64,000 nucleotides of DNA from Murinocardiopsis flavida (GCF_003014485.1 NZ_PYGA01000016.1:1-64000); one strand, 5' to 3'; shown: positions 39,647-48,396, counted from the first letter of the stretch. Notes: generated by a model not told the origin, from the sequence alone. Numbers and translations are program-made.

Positions 39647-40489
39647 ATGAGCACCGCTGCCGCCAATGCCGCGCCGACTGCCGAGGCACAGCGCACCGTC
39701 GCCGAGCTGAACGGTCGGGCGGCGTCCGCCGAGGCGCTGGCGCCGCTCGCCTTCGCGGGGTACGCCCACTTCACCGCCATGCAGGTGCGCGGCGGCGCGG
39801 TCCGGGGCCTCGACCTCCACCTGGAGCGCCTGCGCTCCGCCTCGGTGGAGCTGTTCGGCCGGGCGCTGCCCGAGGACCGGGTGCGGTCCTACCTGCGGAC
39901 CGCGCTTGCGGACGGCCCGGCCGACCTCTCGCTGACCGCCACCGTGTACGCACCGGCGGGCGAGTTCACCGCGGCCGTCGGCGAGGCAGCACCCGACGTG
40001 CTCGTCCGCACCGGACCGGCCGCGACCGGCCCGCGGGGCCCGCTGGCGCTGGCGGCGGTCGAGCACGAACGGGCCCTGCCCGCCGTGAAGCACGTCGGCG
40101 AGGTCGCCAAGACCTACTTCCTCCGCCAGGCCGTCGCCGAGGGGTTCGACGACGCCGCCTTCGTCGACCGCCGGGGGCGGTTCAGCGAGGCGTCGATCTG
40201 GAACCTGGCCTTCTGGGACGGCACCGCGGTGGTGTGGCCCAAGGCCGCGATGCTGGGCGGCACCACCATGGGGATCGTGCGGCGGCAGCTCGACCGCCTG
40301 GGAATCCCCCAGCGGGTCCAGGAGGTCACCCGTGCCGACCTGCCGGAACTGGCGGGGGGCGTGGTCATGAACTCGTGGACGCCGGGCATCGCCGTCCACC
40401 GCATCGGCTCCGTGCCCCTGCCCGCGGCGCCGTCCTTCGTGGCGCTGCTGCACCGGGCCTACCAGGCGGAACCACTCATCGCGCTGTGA
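39647..40489 (+). CDS. Class IV PLP-dependent aminotransferase-fold protein
   Basis: A 280-residue fold-type IV enzyme (branched-chain aminotransferase / aminodeoxychorismate lyase group). FTAMQVRGGAVRGLDLHLERL is the usual opening. VKHVGEVAKTYFLRQA carries the probable PLP-lysine region, and FSEASIWNLAFWDG is the family E-S-N box. The tail holds GGTTMGIVRRQL and GGVVMNSWTPGIAVHRIG. ATG 39647 has GGGGAGA six bases upstream. It may make or degrade an amino acid or PABA-like compound; no pab genes are adjacent. Confidence 0.83.
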   Translation: MSTAAANAAPTAEAQRTVAELNGRAASAEALAPLAFAGYAHFTAMQVRGGAVRGLDLHLERLRSASVELFGRALPEDRVRSYLRTALADGPADLSLTATVYAPAGEFTAAVGEAAPDVLVRTGPAATGPRGPLALAAVEHERALPAVKHVGEVAKTYFLRQAVAEGFDDAAFVDRRGRFSEASIWNLAFWDGTAVVWPKAAMLGGTTMGIVRRQLDRLGIPQRVQEVTRADLPELAGGVVMNSWTPGIAVHRIGSVPLPAAPSFVALLHRAYQAEPLIAL

Positions 40490-40574
40490 GTGCCGGGCTG
40501 CCCGCACCGCCGGGGTCCCACCGGGGGCGTGCGGGCGGCAACGGGGACCGAGTGGGCGAATCCAGATAAGACCA

Positions 40575-40615
40575 TTGATGAAGCACGTCAAACGTGTTAT
40601 GCATGAGTCATGCAT
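40575..40615 (+). promoter_or_regulatory. Promoter and palindromic operator overlapping the marR start codon
   Basis: TTGATG (40575-40580), a 17-base spacer and TATGCA (40598-40603) look like a promoter whose transcript would start about at the ATG (40610), i.e. leaderless. A perfect 17-base palindrome ATGCATGA-G-TCATGCAT (40599-40615) covers the -10 and the start codon, an ideal site for MarR autorepression. Confidence 0.65.
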
Positions 40616-41155
40616 GATGAATTGAGGACCGCGAACTTGCTCGGCGCCGCCTCGCTGGCGCTCAGCGACCTCCTCCTGGCCGGGGCGACCGCGGCGGCCG
40701 GCACCAGCGCCAGCGGTGCCGCCGCCCTGGTCGTCCTGGCCGCGGACCCCGGCCTGAGCGTCACCGAACTGGGCCGCCGGGTCGGACTCAGCCAACCCGC
40801 GGCGGCGCGCATGGTCGAGAGCCTGGAGAAGCAGCGGCTCGTCCGGCGCGAACGCACCTGGGGGCGCTGGGTCGCCGTACGGCCCACCGACCTCGGCGCA
40901 CAGGCGGCGCACAGCCTGCTCGCCTCGCGCGGCAGCGCGCTGCGCACCGCGGTCGGCCGCCTCGACGAACACGAGCAGGAGCAGCTCGACACGCTGCTCG
41001 CCAAGCTGCTCACCGGGCTCTACACCGCCCCGGGCGACGCCGAGCGGCTGTGCCGCCTCTGCGACAGGGACGCCTGCCAGGCCCGCGGCGCGGTGTGCCC
41101 CGTCGGCCAGGCCGACCGCGACTGCCGCGCCCACGGGGACCGGAGCGATGGGTGA
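40610..41155 (+). CDS. MarR-family regulator with Cys-rich C-terminal tail
   Basis: A 181-residue regulator: winged helix LSVTELGRRVGLSQPAAARMVESLEKQRLVRRERTWGRWVAVRPTDLG, then a dimerisation helix. The tail has five cysteines within 25 residues (CRLCDRDACQARGAVCPVGQADRDC), suggesting a zinc or redox-sensing site. It overlaps the downstream EamA transporter gene by eight bases, so a regulator/exporter unit is likely, controlled from the palindrome over its own start codon. Confidence 0.87.
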   Translation: MHDELRTANLLGAASLALSDLLLAGATAAAGTSASGAAALVVLAADPGLSVTELGRRVGLSQPAAARMVESLEKQRLVRRERTWGRWVAVRPTDLGAQAAHSLLASRGSALRTAVGRLDEHEQEQLDTLLAKLLTGLYTAPGDAERLCRLCDRDACQARGAVCPVGQADRDCRAHGDRSDG

Positions 41156-41996
41156 GGCACTCGCCCTGGTCTCGGCGCTGTGCTTCGGCCTCACCGACGT
41201 CGCCGCCGGCCTGCTGTCGCGCCGCGCGCACAGCATCACCGTCGCGTGCTACGGACAGGCGTTCGGCACCGTTCTGATGGCGGCCGTCGTCCCGTTCGCC
41301 GCCGCGCCGGAGGTCCACCCGGCCGACCTCGGGTGGGGTGCGCTCTCCGGTGTGGGCACCGGGCTGGGGGCGGCCGCCCTGTTCCACGCGATGAGCGTCG
41401 GCCGGTTCAGCACCGTGGTGCCCTTGAGCGTCGTCGCGGGCGCGGCCCTGCCCGTGCTGGCGGGGGTCGCCCTGCTGGACGAGCGCCCCGGTGTCGCGGC
41501 GTGGGCCGGGATCGCCGCGTCGGTGCCGGCGCTCTGGCTGATCGCGCGGTCGACCGGCGGCCGCGGCGGACCCGGCGACGGCGGTGCGGTCGCCGGGCTG
41601 CTCCCCGCTCTGCTCGCCGGTGCCGCGTTCGCCCTCCAGTACACCGCGCTGGCGCAGGCGGACCCGGCGGCCGGGCTGTGGCCGCTGCTCGCGAACCGTG
41701 CGGCGTCGGCGGTGCTGGTGTTCGCCCTGGTGCTGCCGCGGCCCGCGCGGCTGCGCGTCCCGGCCCTGATCGGCGCGGGCGCGGCGGGCTCGGGCGCGCT
41801 GAGCACGGCCGCGATCACCGCCTTCGCCCTCGCGGGCCGCGCGCAGGACCTGTCCACCGCCGCCGTGCTCACCTCCATGTACCCGGTCGTGCCCGTCCTG
41901 TGGGGGGTGGCGGCCCTGGGCGAGCGCCTCGACCGCCACCAGTCCTTCGGCCTGGTGTGCGCCGCCGCGGCGATCGGCCTGATCGCCGCCGGATGA
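41148..41996 (+). CDS. EamA/DMT-family transporter
   Basis: A 282-residue membrane protein with about ten helices in two EamA repeats (LALVSALCFGLTDVAAGLLSRRA at the start; LLPALLAGAAFALQYTALAQ opens the second). It ends SFGLVCAAAAIGLIAAG, the usual GxxLIxxG end of the second repeat. DMT proteins export metabolites or drugs by exchange or proton coupling. The ATG lies inside the marR 3' end, so it is translated together with the Cys-rich MarR that probably controls it. Confidence 0.88.
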   Translation: MGEALALVSALCFGLTDVAAGLLSRRAHSITVACYGQAFGTVLMAAVVPFAAAPEVHPADLGWGALSGVGTGLGAAALFHAMSVGRFSTVVPLSVVAGAALPVLAGVALLDERPGVAAWAGIAASVPALWLIARSTGGRGGPGDGGAVAGLLPALLAGAAFALQYTALAQADPAAGLWPLLANRAASAVLVFALVLPRPARLRVPALIGAGAAGSGALSTAAITAFALAGRAQDLSTAAVLTSMYPVVPVLWGVAALGERLDRHQSFGLVCAAAAIGLIAAG

Positions 41997-42050
41997 GCTG
42001 CGGCGCCGCACCGTCCCCTGCCCTCCCGCTCGGCCGGGACCGGGCTCGCG

Positions 42051-42413
42051 TCAGCCCGCCACGGCGCGCGCGAGCACGGATCCGGTGACCGCTGCGCCGA
42101 TCCCCGCGAGGAGGCCGGCTGCGGTGTAGAGGACGGCGAGGGGCCGCGCGCCGTCGCGGCTCAGCCGCAGGGTCTCGTAGGCGAAGGTGGAATAGGTGGT
42201 CAGCGCCCCGCACAGGCCGGTCCCCAGCAGCGCCATGGCGTGCGGCGGAAGGGGCAGCGCCGTCAGCGCGCCCAGGATGAGGCAGCCCGCGGCGTTGACG
42301 GTGAAGGTCCCCCACGGGAAGAGGGTCCCGCAGCGGGCCTGGACGGCGCGGTCGGTCAGGTAGCGCAACGGGGCGCCCACCGCCGCACCCAGGGCGACCA
42401 GGACGACCGTCAT
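42051..42413 (-). CDS. crcB: Fluoride exporter subunit FluC/CrcB (second gene)
   Basis: A 120-residue protein with four membrane helices of the Fluc channel family: GAPLRYLTDR, GTFTVNAAGCLILGAL and GLCGALTTYSTFAYET (the conserved GxxGxxTTFSTF/Y region lining the fluoride path). Actinomycetes often encode two unequal CrcB subunits side by side that form an antiparallel heterodimer. The start overlaps the upstream crcB stop (ATGA), fitting that. It exports toxic fluoride. Confidence 0.92.
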   Translation of the reverse strand: MTVVLVALGAAVGAPLRYLTDRAVQARCGTLFPWGTFTVNAAGCLILGALTALPLPPHAMALLGTGLCGALTTYSTFAYETLRLSRDGARPLAVLYTAAGLLAGIGAAVTGSVLARAVAG

Positions 42414-42892
42414 GGCGCGCTCCTCTCGCGGCGGGGACGCGCCAGGACGGCAGCGGCGGCGGTGCTCGCGACCGACACCGCGATCAGGGAGCCGACCAGG
42501 GTCGCGGCGAGGTAGGCCAGCGCGGTCCGGGGGTCGGTGGACGCGGTGGCGGTGACGTCGAGGACGGCGGCGGAGAAGGTGGTGTAGCCGCCCAGCACCC
42601 CCGCGCCGAAGAACGGGCGGATGAGGCGGCTGCCGGGCCGGCGGTGCGCGAGCAGCTCCATGAGCACGCCGATCAGCGCGCACCCGCTGAGGTTGACCAC
42701 CAGCGTGGCCCAGCCGAACTCGCCGGGCGCGTGCGGCAGGGCGACCGCCACCGCGTGGCGGCCCAGCGCCCCCAGGGCGCCGCCCGCCGCGACGAGCCCC
42801 AGGACCGCCCACGGCGACTCGGGGAGTCCGCTGCGCCGCGCGGGCGCCCGCGGGTCGGAATCGGGGTCGGCGGGCGGGATCGACTCGGGCAC
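42410..42892 (-). CDS. crcB: Fluoride exporter subunit FluC/CrcB (first gene)
   Basis: A 160-residue CrcB homologue. It has an acidic Pro-rich N-terminal extension of about 28 residues before the first helix (WAVLGLVAAGGALGALGRHAVA), then WATLVVNLSGCALIGVL and FGAGVLGGYTTFSAAVLD, the fluoride-channel motifs. The GTG start has GGAGG seven bases upstream. A hairpin (42901-42929) sits directly upstream and overlaps the edge of this ribosome site. It is coupled to the second crcB gene, so the two likely assemble together. Confidence 0.9.
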   Translation of the reverse strand: MPESIPPADPDSDPRAPARRSGLPESPWAVLGLVAAGGALGALGRHAVAVALPHAPGEFGWATLVVNLSGCALIGVLMELLAHRRPGSRLIRPFFGAGVLGGYTTFSAAVLDVTATASTDPRTALAYLAATLVGSLIAVSVASTAAAAVLARPRRERSAP

Positions 42893-42900
42893 TGCTGCCT

Positions 42901-42929
42901 CCTACCGGCATGACGAGAAGCCAGGTAGG
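42901..42929 (-). promoter_or_regulatory. Hairpin abutting the crcB ribosome-binding site
   Basis: On the minus strand CCTACC-T-GGC pairs with GCC-GGTAGG around a short loop, and the 3' arm runs into the GGAGG ribosome site of the first crcB gene. It could limit translation. I see no match to the fluoride riboswitch consensus. Further out in this 272-base gap (42893-43164) a 13-bp unit is repeated in tandem at 43044-43069; nothing else is clear. Confidence 0.45.
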
Positions 42930-43164
42930 GACCGTTGGCGCGTGCGCGGTTGCGCCGCTGCGGAAGGGCGGCGTCGGCGGGCCCCACCGCCGAACCCCCG
43001 TGACGGGAGCGGCCCCAGTCTAGTACTGCTGCGTCCCGTGGGCCGCGGAGCCCCGTCGCGGAGCCCTGTCGCAGAGCGGCGGCGCCGATCGGCGCGCGAA
43101 CGGGGCGGGATGGCCGACGAATGGCGGATGCCCCCGAGGGGCCGCGGCCGTGAGGATGGCCGAT

Positions 43165-44061
43165 ATGGACCCTGAACTGGAAGCATTCCTCCCGCTGCTC
43201 CCCAAGAGCGACCTGTCCGACCCGGTCACCGACCGCAGGAACCTCGCCGCGATGGCCGCCGCCGTGCCGCCGCCGGACACCGCGGGCATGGCGGTCGAGG
43301 ACCGCACGGTGCCCGCCGATCCGGACGTGCCGGTGCGCATCTACCGCCCGGACCAGGCGCAGGGCGCCATCGTCTGGCTGCACGGCGGAGGCTGGGTCAT
43401 GGGGAACCTCGACACCGAGCACCCCTGGGCCGCCCGCCTCGCCGACGCCTCCGGCGCGGTGGTCGTCTCGGTCGACTACCGGCTGGCCCCCGAGAACCCG
43501 TTCCCCGCCGCCCTGGACGACTCCTACGCCGTGCTGTCCTGGGTGGTCGAGCACGCGGCCGAACTCGGCGCCGACCCCGACCGGGTCGCGATCGGCGGGC
43601 ACAGCGCAGGCGCGGGGATGGCGGCGGCTGCCGCGCTGCGGGCGCGCGAGGAGCAGGGGCCGCCGATCCGCTTCCAGCTCCTCAACCAGCCCGGGCTCGA
43701 CGACCGGCAGCAGACCTGGTCGGCGCGGCACTTCACCGACTCCCCCTGGATGACCCGCGCGAAGGTCACCCAGGCCTGGGGCCACTACCTGGGTTCGGCG
43801 CCCGCCACGCCCTACGCCGCCCCGGCGCGCGCCAAGGACCTGTCCGGCCTGCCGCCCGCCTACATCGCAGCGGCGGAGCTGTGCCCCAACCGCGACGAGA
43901 ACATCGACTACGCCGTGCGCCTGCTCCAGGCGGGTGTGTCGGTCGAGCTGCACCAGTGGGCCGGCACGTTCCACGGCTCGCAGGCGCTCCTGTCCGCCGC
44001 GGTGTCGCAGCGCCAGATCGCCGAACTCGGAGCGGTCCTGCGCCGCGCCCTGGCCGCGTGA
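43165..44061 (+). CDS. Alpha/beta hydrolase fold-3 esterase (HSL family)
   Basis: A 298-residue hormone-sensitive-lipase-type esterase: oxyanion motif WLHGGGWVMG, nucleophile GGHSAGAGMAAAAA (Ser in GHSAG), acid near AELCPNRDENIDYA and the catalytic His in GTFHGSQAL. It hydrolyses short acyl esters or similar and is cytoplasmic, with no signal peptide. ATG 43165 is eight bases after AGGA; earlier in-frame starts are possible. It is followed after seven bases by the ABC half-transporter pair, so an operon is likely. Confidence 0.88.
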   Translation: MDPELEAFLPLLPKSDLSDPVTDRRNLAAMAAAVPPPDTAGMAVEDRTVPADPDVPVRIYRPDQAQGAIVWLHGGGWVMGNLDTEHPWAARLADASGAVVVSVDYRLAPENPFPAALDDSYAVLSWVVEHAAELGADPDRVAIGGHSAGAGMAAAAALRAREEQGPPIRFQLLNQPGLDDRQQTWSARHFTDSPWMTRAKVTQAWGHYLGSAPATPYAAPARAKDLSGLPPAYIAAAELCPNRDENIDYAVRLLQAGVSVELHQWAGTFHGSQALLSAAVSQRQIAELGAVLRRALAA

Positions 44062-44068
44062 GGCGGTG

Positions 44069-45874
44069 ATGTCCGTGGACGAGCGCCCCGCACCGCCCCG
44101 GGACGACGGCGCAGCGGCGGGCCCGGCGGGGCTGCTCCGCCCCTACGCGGGGGGATTCGCCGCCGTCGTCGTCCTCCAGGTCATCGGCGCGGTCGCGGGC
44201 CTGGCGCCGCTGCTGGCGGTCGCCGAGCTGGGCCGCGCCCTGCTGGCGCCCGGCCCGGCCGACCCCGGCCATGTCCGGGCGGCCGTCATCGCGGGCGCGG
44301 TCGGCCTGCTCGTCCGGCTGCTGTTCACGGCCGCGTCGTCGGGGGTGGGGCATCTCCTGGACGACCGGGTGCAGCTGGCGTTGCGCCGGCGGCTCGCGGC
44401 GCGGTTGGGACGCGTGCCGATCGGCTGGCTGTCCCGGCGCCGGACCGGCGAGCTGGCGAAGGTCGTGGGTGCGGACGTGGCCGCCGTGCACCCGTTCATC
44501 GCCCACACCCCCGGCGAGCTCACCTTCGCGTTCGTGGTGCCGCTGGTCTACCTGTCGACCGTCGACTGGCGGCTCACCCTGATCACGCTGATCCCGGTCG
44601 TGCTGGCGGTGGCGCTGGTCCCGTTCATGATGACCCCGGCCCGGCAGCGCGAGCAGGCGGCGTTCGACGAGGCCATGGGGCGCATCTCGACCTCGGCCGT
44701 GGAGTTCGTCCAGGGGATCGCGGAGGTCAAGGCGCTCGGCGGCGGCGAGCGCGCCCACCGCAGGCTCCGCACGGCCACCGACGACTTCGCCGCCGTCTTC
44801 TCCCGGATGGTGCACGCCCTCTCCGTGGTCGCAGCGGGGATGCAGCTGGCGCTGTCGCCGCCGTTCGTGCTGCTGGTCGTGCTGGCCGGCGGGGCGGCGC
44901 TGATCACCGCCGGTTCCCTCGCACCCGCGGACCTGCTGCCGTTCCTGCTGCTGGGATTGGGTCTGACCGCCCCGGTGGCGGCCCTCGGCCACGGCTTCGA
45001 CGACACGCAGGCCGCCCGGCGCGCGGTCGGCCGGATCCGGGACGTCCTCGCCGTGCGGCCCCTCCCGGAGCCCGCGCACCCGGCCGCGCCGCAGGGCCAC
45101 CGGGTGGAGCTCCGCGGGGTCAGGTTCGGCTACGACGCCGAACGTGAGGTGCTGCGCGGGATCGACCTGGTCCTCGAACCGGGGACGGTCACAGCGGTCG
45201 TCGGGCCGTCGGGCGGCGGAAAGTCCACCCTGGTGCGGTTGCTGCCGCGGTTCTTCGACCCGGACAGCGGCTCGGTCGCCATCGGAGGCGTCGACCTGCG
45301 CGAACTCGCCAGCAAGGAGCTGCACCGGACGGTGTCCTGCGTCTTCCAGGACGTCCGGCTGCTGCGCGCGACGGTCGCCGACAACATCGCGCTCGCCGTC
45401 CCGCACGCCGAGCGCGCGGACGTGGTCCGCGCCGCCCGCGCGGCGCGCATCCACGACCGGATCCTCGAACTGCCGCGCGGGTACGAGACGGTGCTCGGCG
45501 CGGAGGCCGAGTTGTCGGGCGGCGAGGCGCAGCGGATCTCGATCGCCCGCGCGCTCCTCGCCGACACCCCCGTCCTCGTGCTGGACGAGGCGACCGCCTT
45601 CGCCGACCCGCAGACCGAGCTTGCGGTCCGCCGGGCGCTGGCGGCTCCGGCGGCCGGCCGGACGACCCTGGTCATCGCCCACCGCATGGAGACGGTCGCC
45701 GCCGCCGACACCGTCGTGATGCTGGTGGACGGCTCGATCGTGGAACGCGGCAGCCCCGCCGAGCTGCGGGCCCGGAACGGGGCGTTCGCCGCGTTCTGGC
45801 GATCCCACCGGTCGGCGGCCGCCGACACGGCCGACACCCGCGGCGGCGTGCCGCATGGAGGCGAGCCCCGATGA
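44069..45874 (+). CDS. ABC half-transporter (IrtA/YbtP-like), TMD-NBD
   Basis: A 601-residue exporter-fold ABC protein: six helices (residues about 25-320) and a nucleotide-binding domain with Walker A GPSGGGKST, signature LSGGE, Walker B VLVLDEATAFADPQTE and H-loop IAHRME. The D-loop text ATAFADP is of the kind seen in IrtAB/YbtPQ siderophore importers that use an exporter fold. It overlaps the next half-transporter by four bases (ATGA), so the two form a heterodimer. Direction and cargo are not certain; no siderophore biosynthesis gene is in the window. Confidence 0.88.
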   Translation: MSVDERPAPPRDDGAAAGPAGLLRPYAGGFAAVVVLQVIGAVAGLAPLLAVAELGRALLAPGPADPGHVRAAVIAGAVGLLVRLLFTAASSGVGHLLDDRVQLALRRRLAARLGRVPIGWLSRRRTGELAKVVGADVAAVHPFIAHTPGELTFAFVVPLVYLSTVDWRLTLITLIPVVLAVALVPFMMTPARQREQAAFDEAMGRISTSAVEFVQGIAEVKALGGGERAHRRLRTATDDFAAVFSRMVHALSVVAAGMQLALSPPFVLLVVLAGGAALITAGSLAPADLLPFLLLGLGLTAPVAALGHGFDDTQAARRAVGRIRDVLAVRPLPEPAHPAAPQGHRVELRGVRFGYDAEREVLRGIDLVLEPGTVTAVVGPSGGGKSTLVRLLPRFFDPDSGSVAIGGVDLRELASKELHRTVSCVFQDVRLLRATVADNIALAVPHAERADVVRAARAARIHDRILELPRGYETVLGAEAELSGGEAQRISIARALLADTPVLVLDEATAFADPQTELAVRRALAAPAAGRTTLVIAHRMETVAAADTVVMLVDGSIVERGSPAELRARNGAFAAFWRSHRSAAADTADTRGGVPHGGEPR

Positions 45875-47586
45875 TCCGAATGCTGCTGCGCGTGCTGGGC
45901 CGGGAGTACGCCGGCCCGGTGCGCCGCACCGTGGCCCTGATGGCGGTGACCGCCGTTGTCGAAGGGCTGTCCTACGCGCTGCTGGTCCCCGTGCTGCGGG
46001 CGCTGTTCGGGGACACCCCCGGCGACGCGCTGCCGTGGCTGGTCGCGTTCTGCGGCGCGGTCGCGGTCTACGCGGTGCTGCGCTACCTCAGCGACCTGTC
46101 CGGGTTCCGCGTCGGCACCACGCTGCTGCGCGGCATGTACCACCGGCTCGGCGACCATCTGGCCCGGCTGCCCGTCGGCTGGTACGGCGCGGGCCGCGTC
46201 GGGGAGGTGTCGGTCCTGGCCGGGAGCGGCGTCCTCCAGGCGATGGGCGTGATCGCGCACCTGCTGGGCCCGTTCATCTCCGCCTGCGTGACCCCCCTGA
46301 CGATCATCGCCGTGATGCTCGCGTTCAACTGGCAGCTGGGCCTGGCGGCGCTGGCCGCCGTCCCGGTCGTCGCGCTCGTCCAGGTCCGGGCGGGACGCGC
46401 GGCCGCGGCCGCCGACGCGGAGCGCGCCGAACGCGACCACGAGGCCACCGCGCGGGTCATCGAGTACCTCCAGGCCCAGCCGGTGCTGCGCGCCGGCGGC
46501 CGGACCGCCGAACGCTTCCGGCTGCTCGACGGCGCGCTGCGGGGCCTCCAGCGCGCGTCCCGCCGCTCCGTGCTGTCGGCGCTGCCCGGTGTGCTGGGCC
46601 TGACGCTCACGGTGCAGGCGGTGTTCACCGCCGTCCTGGTCCTGGGCGCCTACCTCGCGCTCGGCGGGGGCGTCGGCGCGGCGGAGGTCCTGACGATCCT
46701 GGTGCTGGCCGCCCGCTGCGCCGATCCGCTGCTGTCGCTGTCGGACATCGGCAGCCAGATCCGCGGCGCACGCTCCGAACTGGTGCGGCTCGACGCGGTG
46801 CTGCGCGCCGAGCCGCTGCCGGAGGCGCCCGATCCGGTCCGCCCGGCGGGCCACGGCCTGGAGTTCGCGTCCGTCACCTTCCGCCACGGCGACCGCACGG
46901 TGCTCGACGACGTGTCGCTGTCCGTGCCGGAGGGGCGGCGGCTCGCAGTCGTCGGCCCCTCCGGCGCGGGCAAGAGCACCCTGCTGCGGCTGATCGCCCG
47001 GTTCCACGACGTGGACGCGGGGGCGGTGCGCGTTGGCGGTGCGGACGTGCGCGCCATCGGTACCGAGGCGCTGATGGCGCGGATCGCCATCGTGTTCCAG
47101 CACGTCTACCTCTTCGACGGCACCATCGAGGAGAACGTGCGCCTGGGCCGCCCCGGCGCCGACACGGCCGCCGTGCGGGCGGCGGCGTCCGCTGCGCGCC
47201 TGGACGAGGTGGTCGAGCGGCTGCCCGGCGGGTGGGCGGCCACCGTGGGCGAGGGCGGCACGCTGCTGTCCGGCGGGGAGCGCCAGCGCGTCGCGATCGC
47301 GCGGGCGCTGCTGAAGGACGCGCCCATCGTGCTGCTGGACGAGGTGACCTCCGCGCTGGACCCGGTGAACGAGGCGGCCGTCCACGAAGGGATCGACCGC
47401 CTGATGGCCGGCCGGACGGTGGTGGTGGTGGGGCACAGGCCGCGGACCGTCCGCGGCGCCGACCGCGTCGTCTTCCTCGACGGCGGCCGGATCGCGGCGG
47501 AGGGCGGCCACGACGAGCTGCTGCGCGGCGACAGCGGCTACGCCGACTTCTGGAACAGCGCCATGGCCCCCGCAACGGATCACTGA
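45871..47586 (+). CDS. ABC half-transporter (IrtB/YbtQ-like), TMD-NBD
   Basis: A 571-residue partner of the upstream half-transporter. Six helices come first, with EGLSYALLVPVLRALF and an ICL-type WYGAGRVGEVSVLAGSGVLQAMG. The nucleotide domain has Walker A GPSGAGKST, Q-loop FQHVYLFDGTIEENVRLG, signature LSGGERQRV, Walker B IVLLDEVTSALDP and H-loop GHRPRT. All catalytic parts are intact in both partners, so both sites may hydrolyse ATP. It is translated by coupling with the upstream gene and ends before a strong terminator. Confidence 0.88.
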   Translation: MIRMLLRVLGREYAGPVRRTVALMAVTAVVEGLSYALLVPVLRALFGDTPGDALPWLVAFCGAVAVYAVLRYLSDLSGFRVGTTLLRGMYHRLGDHLARLPVGWYGAGRVGEVSVLAGSGVLQAMGVIAHLLGPFISACVTPLTIIAVMLAFNWQLGLAALAAVPVVALVQVRAGRAAAAADAERAERDHEATARVIEYLQAQPVLRAGGRTAERFRLLDGALRGLQRASRRSVLSALPGVLGLTLTVQAVFTAVLVLGAYLALGGGVGAAEVLTILVLAARCADPLLSLSDIGSQIRGARSELVRLDAVLRAEPLPEAPDPVRPAGHGLEFASVTFRHGDRTVLDDVSLSVPEGRRLAVVGPSGAGKSTLLRLIARFHDVDAGAVRVGGADVRAIGTEALMARIAIVFQHVYLFDGTIEENVRLGRPGADTAAVRAAASAARLDEVVERLPGGWAATVGEGGTLLSGGERQRVAIARALLKDAPIVLLDEVTSALDPVNEAAVHEGIDRLMAGRTVVVVGHRPRTVRGADRVVFLDGGRIAAEGGHDELLRGDSGYADFWNSAMAPATDH

Positions 47587-47622
47587 CCCGCGGCCGCACC
47601 CGCACTCCCCCGGGGCGGCCTT

Positions 47623-47669
47623 CCGCCGCTCGCGCGGCGCCGGTCCCGGGGGTGCCGCGCGAGCGGCGG
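47623..47669. terminator. 16-bp-arm hairpin between ABC and methyltransferase genes
   Basis: Perfect 16-bp arms (47623-47638 and 47654-47669) around a 15-base loop separate convergent genes. It is one of the strongest hairpins in the window. Confidence 0.8.
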
Positions 47670-47720
47670 GGGCGGAACCGGCCGGGTCGGCGGCGGCCCG
47701 CCGCGCCGGGGCGCGCCGGC

Positions 47721-48374
47721 TCACCCGGTCCGGTCGCGGCGCAGGGTGAACCAGAAGGTGGGCACGTCGTTGGTGCCGGGGGTGGTGTCGGCCAGGGTCC
47801 ACCCGGCGAACCTGGCGTCCAGTTCGGCGGCTGTGACCCCGGAGACCGGGTCGTCGAACGCCTCGGGTCCGTACCCGAACATCAGCAGCAGGGCGCCGGG
47901 GGCGGCGCGGCGGGTGAGCCCGGCGGCGTAGGCGTCCCGGCGGTGCTGCGGGATCCCGCAGTAGCAGCTCAGGTCGAAGAACAGGTCGTAGGGGCCCGGT
48001 ACGCCGAGTTGGTCGAGCCGGGTGGCGTCGCCGTGCAGCAGCCGTGCCGTCACCCCCGCTGCGGCGGCCTTCTCCCGCGCCTGCCGGACGGCGCGGTCGA
48101 CCAGGTCGACGGCCGTGACGTCCCACCCGTGGCGGGCGAGGTAGGTCGCGTTGGTCCCGGTGCCGCAGCCGAGTTCGAGGACCCGTCCGGGCGGCAGCGC
48201 GCCGCGGCCGTCCACCAGGGCCACCAGCTCGGGCGGCGGCGTGCCGGTGTCCCACGGCGGCGTGCCGGAGCGGTAGTAGGACTCCAGTTCGCGGCGGACG
48301 GCCTCCTCCTGGTCGCGTTCTGCGTCGGCCCCGGCGCCCGCACCCGGGCGCACGGCGGCGTTCGGCTCGTTCAT
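47721..48374 (-). CDS. Class I SAM methyltransferase (TPMT/TehB-like)
   Basis: A 217-residue methyltransferase starting with a hydrophilic lead, then WDTGTPPPELVALVD and the SAM motif VLELGCGTGTNATYLARHGWDVTAVDLVDRAV. Motif IV-like PYDLFFDLSCYCGIP follows. The WDxGxPxxxL opening is typical of thiopurine-methyltransferase-like and tellurite/halide methyltransferase-like proteins. The substrate is probably a small thiol, halide or metalloid, but unproven. It is divergent from a TetR gene with repeated AGATAT/TCAAC motifs between them. Confidence 0.86.
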   Translation of the reverse strand: MNEPNAAVRPGAGAGADAERDQEEAVRRELESYYRSGTPPWDTGTPPPELVALVDGRGALPPGRVLELGCGTGTNATYLARHGWDVTAVDLVDRAVRQAREKAAAAGVTARLLHGDATRLDQLGVPGPYDLFFDLSCYCGIPQHRRDAYAAGLTRRAAPGALLLMFGYGPEAFDDPVSGVTAAELDARFAGWTLADTTPGTNDVPTFWFTLRRDRTG

Positions 48375-48396
48375 CGGCCCTCCAAGAATTTAGATA

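Noticed and set aside
42893-43149. Fluoride riboswitch upstream of crcB
   Set aside because: By eye the conserved GATG and CTGATG-type core elements are not present in the leftward leader; only a simple hairpin is seen.
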